DNA of 64,000 bases, taken from positions 160,456,894 to 160,520,893 of the forward strand of contig NC_061114.1 in assembly GCF_002878395.1 (NCBI RefSeq), read 5' to 3'. Both the position numbers and the translations under genes were made by a program. Below are positions 34,098 to 45,789 of this stretch, piece after piece. The notes below the pieces were generated by a model that had not been told where the DNA came from, ran no database searches, and worked only from the letters and a program-made list of their open reading frames with translations. This DNA is from Capsicum annuum. Its lineage: Eukaryota; Streptophyta; Magnoliopsida; Solanales; Solanaceae. Positions within the stretch are counted from its first letter, which is position 1; each line of letters opens with the position of its first letter.

Positions 34098-36040
34098 CAT
34101 AAAAATTACATATATAACGATATGTTTAGTGGTATTTACTAAATATCTCAATTTTTTTTCAAAATTTCTTAAAATCCCAACTCATGGCCTTTGAAGATAC
34201 ATTCAATTTGCGATAGATACATCCTGCGGATACATGTTATTATTAAATTAATTTGCTTGTTTTAAGGGATGTAACTGTCTAAATAGCATTAATGTAGCAA
34301 TTATCATAACTAATTAAGGTAAAAACATAATAATATCCCACATTATAAGGTAATTAGTTTGTTATTCCACATTTTAAACAAAATCTTCAAACAAAATTAG
34401 TTTCCACATAGAAAAAAATTGAAACGATTTTTTTTCTTGATCTTGTTTGAGGTAATTGTAATGAATATTTCAGTGTTATTACATCATTCCGGCATTTGAA
34501 TTAACGATATAAAGTACGAAGGCTATAAGAGCAATGAAATCGTTGTTAGTGAATTTGTGTTGTATGAAAAGTTGATTTCGACAATTGCGGTAGAGCTAAA
34601 ATTTGACGAAAGCCAAAAAAAAAATTGAGGTTCAATACATAGTTAATGGTAATGCGACACCGTTGTTGATCCGTAATGAGATGGGTGTAAGACTTTATAT
34701 TGAAGTCAAGAAAAGTGAGCTTGATTTTGGGATGAATGCACTTATCATCACAACAGAAGATAAGTCTGCTCGTGAGAAGTTGTTTGATGATAAAGTTGGT
34801 GCTGTAATGTGTTTGGAAAATTCTAGTAAAAAAATTGAGAAATTAATTGCTTATAAATCTAAAGTTTCAGCTCCTATGCCATTGTTTGATATGAAGAGGA
34901 ACAAGATCATTACTGATTTCAAAAACAGTGAAGTTAAGGTTGGGTAAATTTAGAAGGACAAGTGTACTTCAATTTCAGTCATGGCAAAGTATGCAATTGA
35001 GCATTCATTCAATTTCTATGCTAAAAGATCGGGCAAGAAAATGTATGTATCTTCTTTAACATATCAGATGTTGAAAATTATATCTAATTTAACGAATTAT
35101 GTATCTAACATTAAATTGGCTATTATTCTACGTAACTTTTTGGTTGTTTAGTTAATAAAGCTGAGATACATTTTTTTGTACATAATACATTTTTTTGTTT
35201 CTTGTATCAGTGGTTCTATACTTATGTATATTATGTGTGTCGTATTGTTTTATTTTTAGCTAAATATGCGTACTCAAGATACATATGAGTATTGTTACAG
35301 ATATAAATTGTAATAAATTATAATGTGAATGTATCTCTCATATTTTTATTCTAGTACGTAGGAATCAACTTATTTTAGTATAATATTCTGACCTTTTTAT
35401 TTGCAAGAGTGCAGCTACGTCCTAAAATGTCCTTCGGAGAATTGTGCTTGAGAATTTAAAGCATCTTATCGATGGTAACGAAAAAATTGAGGCTCCATAC
35501 ATTGTTGGAGATACTTGCAACATAAGTACTACAACAGTAATAATTAAAAAACATTCATTTTTTAACTAAGAAATTATATTGATTCTCCTAGTGTATATTT
35601 GTTTCGTATTCATAGAAATATCACAATAATTATTAAGTTTATATGTTGTTTATTCAATCTGTTCTTTGTTGATGCAATTGTAATTTACTGGTGCCGTGAC
35701 ATCTTAATAATGAAAATGACAAGATTTAACAAATTTTAAGTGTAGAAAATCTTAAAGTGAGTCTTTTTCAGTTTACATTGAATTGATTGTGCCCGAAAGA
35801 CGTTTTACAATCAAATGCTAGTGCTGGATAATTTAACTATACGTCCTTTCACCAAAGTTTCTGCAATTCTCAAAAGTGCAACCAAATGAATAAATGTTAA
35901 TCATGTATATATAGATTTGGAGAGCTGCCAACAACTAAGAATATTTTAGGCATTATTGATATTAATAAAGTAAAAATTACCTATATAACGACATGTTTAC
36001 TGATATTTACATAAAATTTCAATTTTTTACAAAATTTGTA
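34098..36040 (+). mobile_element. MULE remnant with flanking direct repeats
   Basis: A 70-80 base sequence (AAAAATTACATATATAACGATATGTTTAG...) at 34102-34175 recurs in the same orientation at 35968-36040 with about 15-20% difference. Between the copies lies the N-terminal part of a MULE transposase. True MULE ends would be inverted, so this is either a tandem of two left ends or a rearranged element. The extent is therefore only the region between the repeats. Confidence 0.5.
34504..35510 (+). pseudogene. MULE transposase N-terminal part (MuDR DNA-binding region)
   Basis: Coding pieces of a MuDR-type transposase. 34504-34602 reads NEIVVSEFVLYEKLISTIAVEL; a one-base shift in the poly-A run leads to the open frame 34603-34947 (QYIVNGNATPLLIRNEMGV, LDFGMNALIITTEDK). 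After a stop, MAKYAIEHSFNFYAKRSGKK runs to about 35043. After an intron-like gap, about 35410-35480 continues the fold with CSYVLKCPSENCA, stop, EFKASYRW. This is the usual order of the N-terminal and zinc-containing DNA-binding domains of plant MURA proteins. The catalytic DDE region is missing. At least three stops make it a pseudogene. Confidence 0.75.
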
Positions 36041-36103
36041 TAGCCATCAAGAAAAATATATAAAAATTTCACAGATAAAGTAGAACATTTTCGCCATCAA
36101 ACT

Positions 36104-36235
36104 AAATATTTATGCAATCATAATTTTTAAACGAGATACAAACTAATAAATATTTATGCAACAATAATTTTTAAACGAGATACAAATTAGTAAACACTTA
36201 TCGGCCATAATTTTTAAATAAAATACATTAAAAAT
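36104..36235. repeat. Three tandem units of about 44 bp
   Basis: Units start at 36104, 36148 and 36192 and share AAATATTTATGCAA(T)CATAATTTTTAAACGAGATACAAA. The third is the most diverged. Confidence 0.8.
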
Positions 36236-36715
36236 ATATGAAATACAAATAAATTAACATATATCTCGTAAAACATAACATACATATATAAAATACAGTC
36301 AATATAGATGTTACTAAATGACACACTTGTTCACCAAACAACCCAATGTTTTTAACAACAACAGCTTCAAATGACACCCTTAATCACCAAAAACGACTTC
36401 AAATCCCTTCTAACTTTCTGTCAATTTCCCTTTGGATTCTGTTAAATCCAACTAGTATCGATTCTTCTAGAAGCTCCAACATTCATCTGAGAAATTCGAT
36501 GAATTTTCATCGATTTTGTACTATGAAGGTTCGGTGTTGTGCAATTTCTATTGAGGAAAAAAATGGCTACGAATTTGACCCAAAATTAGTCCAAATTCAT
36601 TGATTCCATAGCTGTCAAATACAATTCTTATCCACAAATTTTGAAATTCATAATTTTCTAATTATTTACCCGTTTTGTCCGACCATTTTCCCTTCATTTT
36701 CATTCCCAATTCCTC

Positions 36716-36960
36716 TATAAATAGAGAGTGTGGGTTGAGGGTTGAGAGGAAAATTTTTTGGGGGAAGTTTGGAAATTTTGGAAGAGGATTCCTCTACTCC
36801 CACATTACGTAACAAAAAATTCATAGTGAAATCCACTCAAATCCGATTGAAATCACATTATTCCGATGAGACATTTGAATCCCGATGAAAAACAGCTCGT
36901 TGGAATTTAGCGAAGTCTGTTCCGTGAGCTCGTCGATCCCAGTTCCTACTCCTAATAAGG
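36716..36960 (+). promoter_or_regulatory. Possible core promoter and first exon
   Basis: A good TATA box (TATAAATAG, 36716-36724) is followed by less AT-rich sequence that resembles a transcribed leader, and a good splice donor (AATAAG|GTAAAT) ends it at 36959-36960. The DNA on both sides (36236-36715, 36961-37426) holds no protein-coding exon I can recognise. It could be the 5' end of a host or element transcript whose body was lost, or part of an old LTR. Function is inferred only from these signals. Confidence 0.3.
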
Positions 36961-37440
36961 TAAATTCGTATCTTACTGTTGTTGTCATTTCTTGACTGGT
37001 GTTGATTGGTGTTCATAGAACAATTTAATCCCTAGGATATGGCTATGCACTGACATGATTTCATCCGTTTTGTTCATGATATGGAATTTGCCACCCTTAG
37101 CTGCTATGTGTTTCATTTTAGTCACCACGCTCCAAATGTTAAAATAGTATGCAAAGTTCGGGTTTATGCGCAACAACAAGAGTAAATATGTGTTAATTTC
37201 TTGCTATGATTCGAGTTTAGTTGTCTTTAAAAATAGTTTCATTACACTGAAACAATATATATATCTACCATATTGTTTTCTCTTTAAGGTTTGAAAATAG
37301 TTTTGGTTAAGATTGAACCCAAGGATTTACCAAAGTTTCTTCCGTTCTCACTACCCTGTTTATATGGCCAAGCTTATTTTTCTTTTTCTTTTTCTTCAAG
37401 TCTTTGTTTTATTAATTATGTGGCATTTGTGTTTCATCAC

Positions 37441-38585
37441 CCAGTCTTGACAGGTTGCACCAGGGATTAACTCTTAGTCCATTTTTATTCGTTTTGGTGA
37501 TTGATGTGCTGACGCGGATTATACAAGGCGAGGTGCCTTGATGTATGCTTTTCGCGGATGATATAGTTTTGATTGATGAATCGCGACAAGGGATTGATGA
37601 TATGCTGGAGATTTGGAGAGAAACCCTAGAGTCTAAAGGTTTTCGGTTGAGTAGGACCAAGACGGAGTACTTGAAGTGCAAGTTTAATGACTCGAGACAT
37701 AAGGAGGAGGTGGTAATAAAGTTGGATTCTCAGGTGGTTTAAAAGAGGGATAGTTTTAAGTATCTTGGATCTACGATTCAGGGGAATGGAGAGATAGATG
37801 AGGATGTCTTTCACCGTATTGGGGCAGATTGGATGAAATGGAGGCTCGCTTTTGGAATTTTATGCGATAAGAAGGTGCCCCAAGCTTAAAGACAAATTCT
37901 ATAGAGTAGCAGTCCGGCCTGCTATGTTGTATGAAGCGGAGTGTTGGCCAGTTAAGAATTCTCATATCCAAAAGTTGAAAGTGATGGAAATGAGAATGTT
38001 GCGTTGGATGTGTGAATTCACAAGGGCGGATAAGGTTAGGAATGAAATTATTTGGGAGAAGATGAGAGTGGTTTCAGTGGAGAATAAAATGCGGGAAGTG
38101 AGATTGAGATAGTTTGATCGTGTGATAAGGAGGGACACGGATGCCCCAGTTCGTAGGTGTGAGAGGTTGGCCTTGGAAGGTTTCAAGCGGAGTAGGGGTA
38201 GATCGAAGAAATATTGGAGAGAAGTGATTAGACATGACATGGAGCAGTTACAGCTGACTGAGGACATGACCCTGGATAGGAAGATAAGGAGGAAAACATT
38301 AGGATAGAGGGCTAAGGGTGTGGTTGAGTTGTAATCAGTAGGTAGGGGAATTGTGGTGTCCTTTGTTTGACAGTGTACTTTTTCGTGGATGTCGTATCTA
38401 TGTTATTTTATCATGTTCTATGTTTTTGATGTTTTTGTATACTGCCTTTTATATTGCCTTTTATCTTGAGCCGGGGTCTATTGGAAATAGCCTCTCTACC
38501 TCGTTAGAGGTAGTGGTATGGACTACGTACACTCTACCCTCCCCAGACCCAACTATGTGGGAATATACTGGATTTGTTGTTGTTG
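37441..38585 (+). mobile_element. 5'-truncated RTE-type LINE
   Basis: A LINE 3' fragment containing the end of the reverse transcriptase, a 3' UTR with the GTAGTGGTATGGACTACGTAC and CTACCCTCCCCAGACCCAAC parts shared with solanaceous RTE/SINE tails, and a (TTG)n tail at 38573-38585. A perfect 14 bp target duplication TTGTGTTTCATCAC flanks it (37427-37440, 38586-38599). Truncation at the 5' end and target-site length both fit target-primed reverse transcription. Confidence 0.92.
37443..38307 (+). pseudogene. RTE LINE reverse transcriptase, C-terminal part
   Basis: The frame opens within the palm domain: LHQGLTLSPFLFVLVIDVLTR, then [13 protein letters not shown] (FADD, the catalytic Asp pair of non-LTR RT), then [16 protein letters not shown] and [15 protein letters not shown]. 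The thumb and C-terminal domain follow: [58 protein letters not shown]. Stops include TGA before CMLF (Trp lost), TAA after DSQVV and TAG before FDRVIRR, and a frameshift lies near 37870. The endonuclease domain and first RT motifs are missing through 5' truncation. Not functional. Confidence 0.9.
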
Positions 38586-38935
38586 TTGTGTTTCATCACG
38601 TGATACTTCACTGTCGAATAGTTCTGGTGGATTGTTTAGATACAATAACATGTTGGTGGTAAATGCCTTTCGATTTTCTGTATCCACAATTAGATCTTGT
38701 TTGATTATAGAAACTACATGTTTAAATTTTTGGTGATCCATTTTTTCCTTCCTTCTCTTTGGTTATTCTAGTCAATAGACTTTTCCCGTTATCCTTTATG
38801 CTTTATTTAGTCCATATGTTTATTTTTGTTATCATTGATTTCTTTAGACTAATAAACCTTTCCGCTTATTTTTGGTAAGCTGAAATCTTGTCTGTTCGGA
38901 CCATTTCTGAGAAATCATTTTCCCTTACTTCTGTT

Positions 38936-39080
38936 TAGGGGTTGTTTGGTTTGAGGTGTTGAAGCAAATAATTCTGGGATAAAATTTTTTATTGCATCTT
39001 TGGTTGACAATATTCGGAATAACCTATCCCGGGACTAATAAATAATCTCGAGATAAGTTATCCACTATCTCAGAATTAGT
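38936..39080 (+). repeat. Fragment of a GGGGTTGTTTGGT-type MITE
   Basis: Starts GGGGTTGTTTGGTTTGAGG and contains GGGATAAAA, CTATCCCGGGACTAAT and GATAAGTTATCC words, typical of a common MITE family of Solanaceae (from recollection). The opposite inverted end (CCAAACAACCCC-like) is not found downstream, so only part is present. The rest of 38600-40124 has no recognisable gene. Confidence 0.35.
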
Positions 39081-39686
39081 ATACTCAACCTTGTTAAATG
39101 GGTTCGACCAACTAAAAATAAAACTTTCCCGTTGAAACGATCATCATAAATAGCCTTGTCCCTTTGAGATTATATTGAGATGTGCAATAACCTTATTATC
39201 TTGTTGTGTGTTAAATCTAGACCACATTTTTTTTTTTTACCACTGATTGTGTGGACATCCTTTCTTACCTGAAGCTAACCAGCTCAATGCATGCTTAAAT
39301 TACTTTCTTTCGGGCTAAATAACTAAAAGTTTCTCTTTGATATACTACTGTATCTATAAGAGTTAATTGCATTAGGACACTAATGGACTCATAACTCAAC
39401 CTTTACGTGATTATATTCGATGGTCTTGGTATGAAGCATGCGGCTTGTTCGAGCCATTCAGTTGCACTTTTTAATTTTCTAATTTAGTGATGGTTCTCCT
39501 TCTTTGGTCTTGCTAATTTCTTATCTCCTTTTCATTGCATGAACTCTTCTCAACGAGTCCATGGACTCCCTCTTGTATTTTTTCAAGTCGAACTTCTTCC
39601 GAGTCCTTAAAAGAATTAATTCACGAGAAACAAGGCCAAATACACGGATATACAGAAGATATATAGGCGGAGGACCAAAAGATGTG

Positions 39687-39713
39687 TATACATGACTGTA
39701 TCAGTCATGTATA
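39687..39713. repeat. Perfect 11 bp inverted repeat
   Basis: TATACATGACT, five bases (GTATC), AGTCATGTATA: a perfect hairpin in otherwise featureless DNA. No pyrimidine run suggests a terminator. The role is unknown. Confidence 0.7.
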
Positions 39714-40133
39714 TACCAAGTATACAAAAATGTATGAAGGAGGGCTGCTGATATACTGCAATTATACAATGCAGAAATGGACCAAAGACCATAAATATTT
39801 AGCCCAAGTGAAAATTATCCTAAATAGACTTATTAGATTGTTAATTACCAGTTGTAGCAAAACTTTTCAATAATTACTAGACTAAAGAAATAATTATAAG
39901 CTATGACAACTTTTTAGAAAAATCTATTTTAATTAAATATCAGAAAATCAATTTTCTAATATTTATTATTTATGTTATTTTCTTATTTTTAGCATTTAAC
40001 ATTTATCACTCTTAATTAAAGATTTGGATAATTATGACAAGTTATATTGTTGGTATCAATGATTTTTCTTTTAATAATTAAGTATGAAAGTTTGTTCACA
40101 ATTTAAGGAGTCATATATGGTAAATATATTTTT

Positions 40134-41519
40134 GGGATAATACTCACGAAAATACCTGAACTTTGATCGAATTTTCAGTTGAGCATACTGAATTTTGCGG
40201 GACTTCTATTACCTCCTAGACTTTTTTTTTTCGTATTTTAATGGCATATATTTTCCCACTTGGACCATTGCGTGTAATTTACGCACATTGGGCGCGTGGA
40301 AGTGTTAAAAAATGGTTAAAAACTTTTTTTTTGGTCAAACAACCCCTCAATTTTCTAATTTTTATAACTTGTACGTTTTTTTTTGTTTTTTTTTTCATTT
40401 ATATCTTCTTTCTCTTCTCTCTTCTTTCTTTCTTCTCTTCAATGGTGCTCCATTGTTGAGTTGGAATTGAATTGAACACAATTTCATCACACACACATAC
40501 CAAATAAGTTATCTTCAACACACCCAATTCAATTACATCAATTTGACCTAATTTCAATACACACCACAAATGGGTCTTCTTCAATTCTATCAAAATACTA
40601 AAATTATCCCATCATTGCCATCATCAACCAACCCACAATTGGCGCTAGAAGGAAATTTATCGGTACAATCTTGATAGTAATTGAAATTTCGAATTTTCAA
40701 GAAATCAGTGAAGACTTTCTCAAATTATGAATTTTTATTCTTTTTTTAAAATGATGCATTTTGAAGTTTCTTGTAGTTGACAAAAGGAAGAAAGATATTC
40801 CAGAAAGTTGAATTCCTTGTATCTGCATTGGCCGATCCAATCACTACTAATAGTGGCTTTGATTCTTTCAAGATTGAGTGATTTGGATTCTCTGAAGCAA
40901 AACAAGATACGGGTTTCACTTTTTTTTGAAAAATTCTTGTTATTTTTTTTATTAAATTAAATTTGGGGAGTGTAAAGATTGAAACTTTCTGAGTTTTTGG
41001 TTGTTTTGGGATGTTGGATGCCAATGTTTTGATTGTAATGGTGTTGTTAGACCTCTCATGTTTGTCTTCTACACTATCTCTATTTTTTTGTTGTTGAAAA
41101 TTTTGATCTTGTTTTTGAGTCATTCTTGTTTGAGTTATTGATGGAGATGGGCAGATGAAACATATGTGATCAAAATATTACTATTTTATTGTGGATTTTG
41201 AAGAATAAAAATGGAGAGAAAATTAAATGTTCATTAAATTTTCAATTCATAATGGAGAAAGAAAATAAGAATGGAGAATGGAGAAGAATAAGAATGGAAA
41301 AGAAATTAAATAAAAATTAATTTTAAATAAAAAATACTCGTGTTAATATGAGATTGGCGCGTGTATTATACTTTCTACTTCAAAATTAGGTATTGTGTTT
41401 GGGGAGGGGGGAATTAATTCCACTTTAAAAAAGACCAGGGGTAATAGGACCCCCGCAAAGTTCAGCATGCTCAACTGAAAATTCAGTCAAAGTTCAGGTA
41501 TTTTCGTGAGTATTATCCC
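40134..41519. mobile_element. Pack-MULE-like element, 1.39 kb
   Basis: Terminal inverted repeats of about 96 bp (40134-40230 and 41424-41519) begin GGGATAATACTCACGAAAAT at both ends, with only scattered differences. They are flanked by a 9 bp target duplication with one mismatch (TATATTTTT at 40125-40133, TATATCTTT at 41520-41528). Long inverted ends and a 9 bp duplication are MULE features. There is no transposase; the interior contains a gene-like segment (40746-41123) resembling the start of a ribokinase. Confidence 0.8.
40746..41123 (-). pseudogene. Captured 5' part of a ribokinase-like gene
   Basis: An open frame of 125 codons. The N-terminal 75 residues are Lys/Ser/Thr-rich with few acids in the second half (SIFTLPKFNLIKKITRIF), compatible with a plastid or mitochondrial targeting peptide. 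The segment ESKPLLVVIGSANAD follows. PLVVVGSANADIYVEI is, from memory, the start of the plant ribokinase (pfkB family) core. After GSANAD the match ends abruptly (TRNSTFWNIF), so only the first exon portion was captured and it continues into element sequence. It lacks the ATP and ribose sites and cannot be an active kinase. The assignment rests on one short motif plus position. Confidence 0.55.
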
Positions 41520-41919
41520 TATATCTTTTAAAGTTAAGAATTGATTTTCTTTTTTTATTAACTTTAATAATTAACTTACTTCTACACTTTTTTGCCTTTT
41601 ATGGTCTTTCATTATCAATAAAAGTGTTAACTCTTTATGCTTTTTTAACTTCTTTTTTCCTTCTTTTATCTTTCTTTTACAATTATTCACGTTTTTCGGT
41701 ATATCATTACCAATATTTATATGCAAGAGATCTTTACTCTTTAACTTTCTTCTACAATTTTCACGTTTTACTTGTACGCACGTATTATATAAGTGCGACT
41801 TAGAGGGTTGGTTTTAATTTAAAATTGGTTTTTCAAAAAATTCACCATCTTTGAAGCAGCTGCAACTCAACATACAAAGCTATTTAGCGTAAACAAAGGT
41901 TGTTGTACCAGAATATAAG

Positions 41920-42123
41920 ATGTCTGATAAGAGAAAAAAGGTTGTTGAACAAGCTTAACAAGCTTCAGATTCTAATTTTGAAGATGAATTTTTCGCTCAT
42001 AAAATGAAGAAATCAAAAATGAAAAATCGTGAAAATGCTAGAGTTACAAGGTCCAAAGCCAATATGAGTGTTGGCAAAATTGGTGATAAGAAGGTTGACA
42101 CGAAAAATCAAGAAAGTTTGTAA
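41920..42123 (+). pseudogene. Small basic hypothetical protein, broken by one stop
   Basis: From ATG 41920 to TAA 42121 the frame reads MSDKRKKVVEQA, a TAA at 41956-41958, then QASDSNFEDEFFAHKMKKSKMKNR and ENARVTRSKANMSVGKIG. It is Lys-rich like a nuclear N-terminus. A TATATAAG box lies upstream near 41785, followed by a leader of about 130 bases. It may be a first exon of a MULE-borne gene, since the neighbourhood is MULE-rich, but I recognise no family. The rest of 41529-42861 is AT-rich without exons. Confidence 0.3.
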
Positions 42124-42861
42124 AGTTAATATAATTTGATTTTTTTTTTGTATTAAATTAGTATAAAATTGATATTGAATCATTTTTTCTATTTACTGGT
42201 TGTTTTTCTAAGATAGTTAATAATTTGATTTAATTATTTGGCGCTCATTGTTGTTTGTTTTTCTAAGATTGTTCGTATGAATAAGGTTTTTTATTTTTTT
42301 TTGTATTTAAGTAGTATTTATATAATGTTATACTACTTTATCGTTTGTTTTATATTTTACAACGTTGAATGAAATTGATATGAACTAAGTTGCATCAGAT
42401 GGTATTAAATTTGATATCAACTTCATCAAATTATACATTTTTTGATTCAGTAATTAGTAATATTTGACACGAATATTGTATTTTGATATTTCTTAATGCT
42501 CTTTACTTTTGTCTTTATAAGATTACTGGTATGGACAAAGTTTAGTTTTCGTATTTAACATAATATTTATATAATGTTCTTCATCTTCTTCTGTCAGAAA
42601 ACAAACACCAATATCAATCATGGTTAATGCTAATTATTTTTTATTGCAACGAAAAATTATTTGCCATCAAACAATTATCAATTAATATATTTTCAATATT
42701 TACGGTGATAGTTTTTCATATAATATCCATTACATACACTAAAAAGGTTATGTAAAATAAAACATAATTTTTCTTATCGATTGTCACATTCATAAAACTC
42801 ATTCAATACAAATGTGATATATGCAAAACTGCATCGATACCAATTTTAATATCAACTTATT

Positions 42862-45749
42862 TGTCACGACCCAAAAATGAGGGTCATGATGATACTTGTC
42901 GCGGCGTATCTTGACAAGTAAGCCTATCACCCAAACTGATATGAAAAGAGGAAAAGATAGAAATATCTCAAGGTAAGGCTTCTAGAACAAAGCCGAACCA
43001 TATAAATAATCATGACAATGCGGAAAGAATTTATCCAAAATACCAATTATGCTTAAAATCAGGTGTCAATAGTGTAAGAACTACTAATACAATCCAAGAG
43101 TCAAATACACCGAAAAAATAACCACAAAGGAATAATAACTGTCTCTGAATACTAATAAAGACATAACTACTATAGAAAGATAGAGGTGAATTTCGGATGT
43201 ATGAATGTCCAACCGTTACCTTGGAAGCTCCAACAATCGCCCGAGTTAATCAGGCTGAGGCACACTCGAGTTAGGACCTGCATCGAAAGAGCGCAGTAGG
43301 CATGAGTACGGTCCATTTGTACTCAGTAGGTATCATAAGCCGACCAAGCAAAGTAGTAAATAAAGCATACAAAATATATACTAAGGGCACGCCACCTGCA
43401 ATCAAAAAATGTCCTACAATAGTAGCCCACACTGCTTGCACTAATAGTTCTAATATATCTCATTATATTATAACAACACACTAAGATATAGAACATAAAT
43501 ATACATTATGTCACATATAAATAGAACAAGAGAGAACATGTAGATACAAGATCATCAAATACAAGTAAAGGAAGGTAAAACAAATACATAGATGACAAGT
43601 CAATAAGGCAATACGACACAACATAAACACAATAAATTAAGTGCAATGCATATGATGATGCACGAGGTTGTCGCACAACCTCCGGGATCATCGCACAATC
43701 CCTGTATACACCTACGGAGCTAAAGCTTCCCGACGTAAGACCCATGGGGAGGGGGGGCAGTTCGTCAACTCGTATACAATCCACATATCTCAAATCTCCT
43801 TTCCAACATATCCCTTGGAAAGAGTTTTATAAGGTGTTACAATATCTTTTAAAAAGGTGTTGCCAGTGTTTCTCAAATGTTGCCACGGTAGTATCAATGT
43901 TTCATGAATGAGTATGATATGAAGATGTAATGCTCACAACCAATCACAATGAGTATTTCCACAACTAACCACATGATATATTTTCACAACTAACCACATG
44001 TTATATTTCCACAACCAACCGCAATGATATATTTCCACAACCATACAAACCGACATCCATTCATTATTTTTATTTCATCCATGAATTTTCACATGTCTCA
44101 TATGCCAATAAAGTATGAATATAATCACAATACACCAATGGTACCATATTAAGCATTTTAACAACACAATATAATTATTCATATGTATTCAAGGCTATCA
44201 ATATCAATAGGACCCCACACGGTCACACATACAACATAATAACTCAATTTCGACAATTACTTCACATATAGGCCCCCCCACAGGAACAACACATAAATAA
44301 CCATTTTTCATGATTAGTTTCCACCCTTAACATGCATTTTGTATCAGCATTTACTATCCAACCCAGTCTGAAAGAGTTAAGCCATAACCTACCTCGAAAG
44401 TCAAAATCGACCTGCTATGCTTGAACTCGCGATTTTACATTTCACGAATAATTTTAGACTCCACTAAAATTATCAAATATGTAATATACGCGTTAAGAAA
44501 AAACCAAGGACACCCATATTGACTACTTTTGGTTCGGGGTCAAAACGGACCCCCAAAATGGATTTCTGAAAAAGAAGGAGAAAATCAAAACTTTACTTCA
44601 AAAACATGTTTCCCATATTTTTAGGAATCTATAGCTAAAAATTCAAGTTAAATCAAGTAAAAAATGAGGTTTAAATCAAAGAAAAATCATTTTTGAGCTT
44701 TACCGGATACAATCTTTGAAATTCGGGTTAAAATCAATAATCAAAGTTGTTTTGAAGGTTAAATTGATGAAAACTAGTAATTATAAGATAAAAACATTAT
44801 TCAAGTGAAAATGAGATTTAAAATAAATCCTAAGATTTTTGGGGTTTTGAGAAATTAATTAAGAAATTACTAAGAAAAGGGTGAATTCTTACCTTAAATC
44901 CGTAATAAAACCAAGAAATAGATGTTAATCTAGCTTTCCAAGCTCCCACAAACTTTATTTTTAAGCTCTCACATTATTTTAGGGCTTAACTATCAAAAGA
45001 CAAGATGAAAAATGAGCAAAATAGGCCAAAAAAGGATAAAAAGCTACTATAAATAGCAGAAAAATTTGCACCAGTGCAGTTTTTTGTTTTCAAGCCAAAC
45101 GAACTTCGACGGGATGCCCGGGATTCGTTCGGAGTTCGATATATGTAAACTAACTATGCAACCATACTAAATTCGATGTTCCGGATGCGTTGGCGAAGTC
45201 GAATTTTTGAAAAAACATCGTTTTCAATAAGTTGATCCCCGAAACCCGAAATCATAATTTTTTAAATCGGGGGTCGAAATGAGATTTAAAAGCCGTAAAA
45301 TCATACCAAGTACGCTAACACCCTAAATTCGATATTCTAGATCATCTGGCAAAGTCAAATTTTCCATCCAAGGTCGTTTTGACCAAATGTGAGTCCCACA
45401 CCCAAATTTTTAATTTTTCAACTTTCCAACCAATAGGCCAAAATGATCTCGGGTACACTGGGACCCGAACCAAAGGTTTACCTAGCCTAAAATTGATATT
45501 CCGGAGCTTTTGGTGTAGTCCGTTCGGCCATTCGTCGTACGAATCAAAAGATATTCACATAAGTCTAAAATAAGGCTCTCGCCATAAAAAACCACAATAT
45601 CACATAAATGATACCAAAATGCATTGAAAATCATGCCAATCACCCCACACCCCAGAAATATCATAATGCAACTACGGGGAGGGGTAAAATAGTCAAATCA
45701 CATAAAATCACAAATTTCACATATTTCATCAAATTTTTAGGTCGTTACA
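42862..45749 (-). repeat. 3' LTR of the outer gypsy element (42.9-56.9 kb)
   Basis: A 2.9 kb LTR with TGTCACGACCC at its left edge and GTCGTTACA at its right edge (TGTAACGAC...GGGTCGTGACA on the minus strand). A polypurine tract (TTAGTGGTGGATGA on the minus strand) lies beside it at about 45750-45763. No second LTR of this family copy is in the window. Short open frames here are not coding. Confidence 0.8.
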
Positions 45750-45789
45750 TCATCCACCACTAAAAATCTAGTTCATCCTCGAACTAAGG

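Noticed and set aside
36346..36603. 85-codon plus-strand frame as a host gene
   Set aside because: No recognisable domain, upstream of the only TATA-like box, and Ser/Asn-rich in AT-rich DNA; it could be chance.
43506..43793. 95-codon minus-strand frame
   Set aside because: It lies inside the gypsy LTR at 42862-45749 and has no domain.
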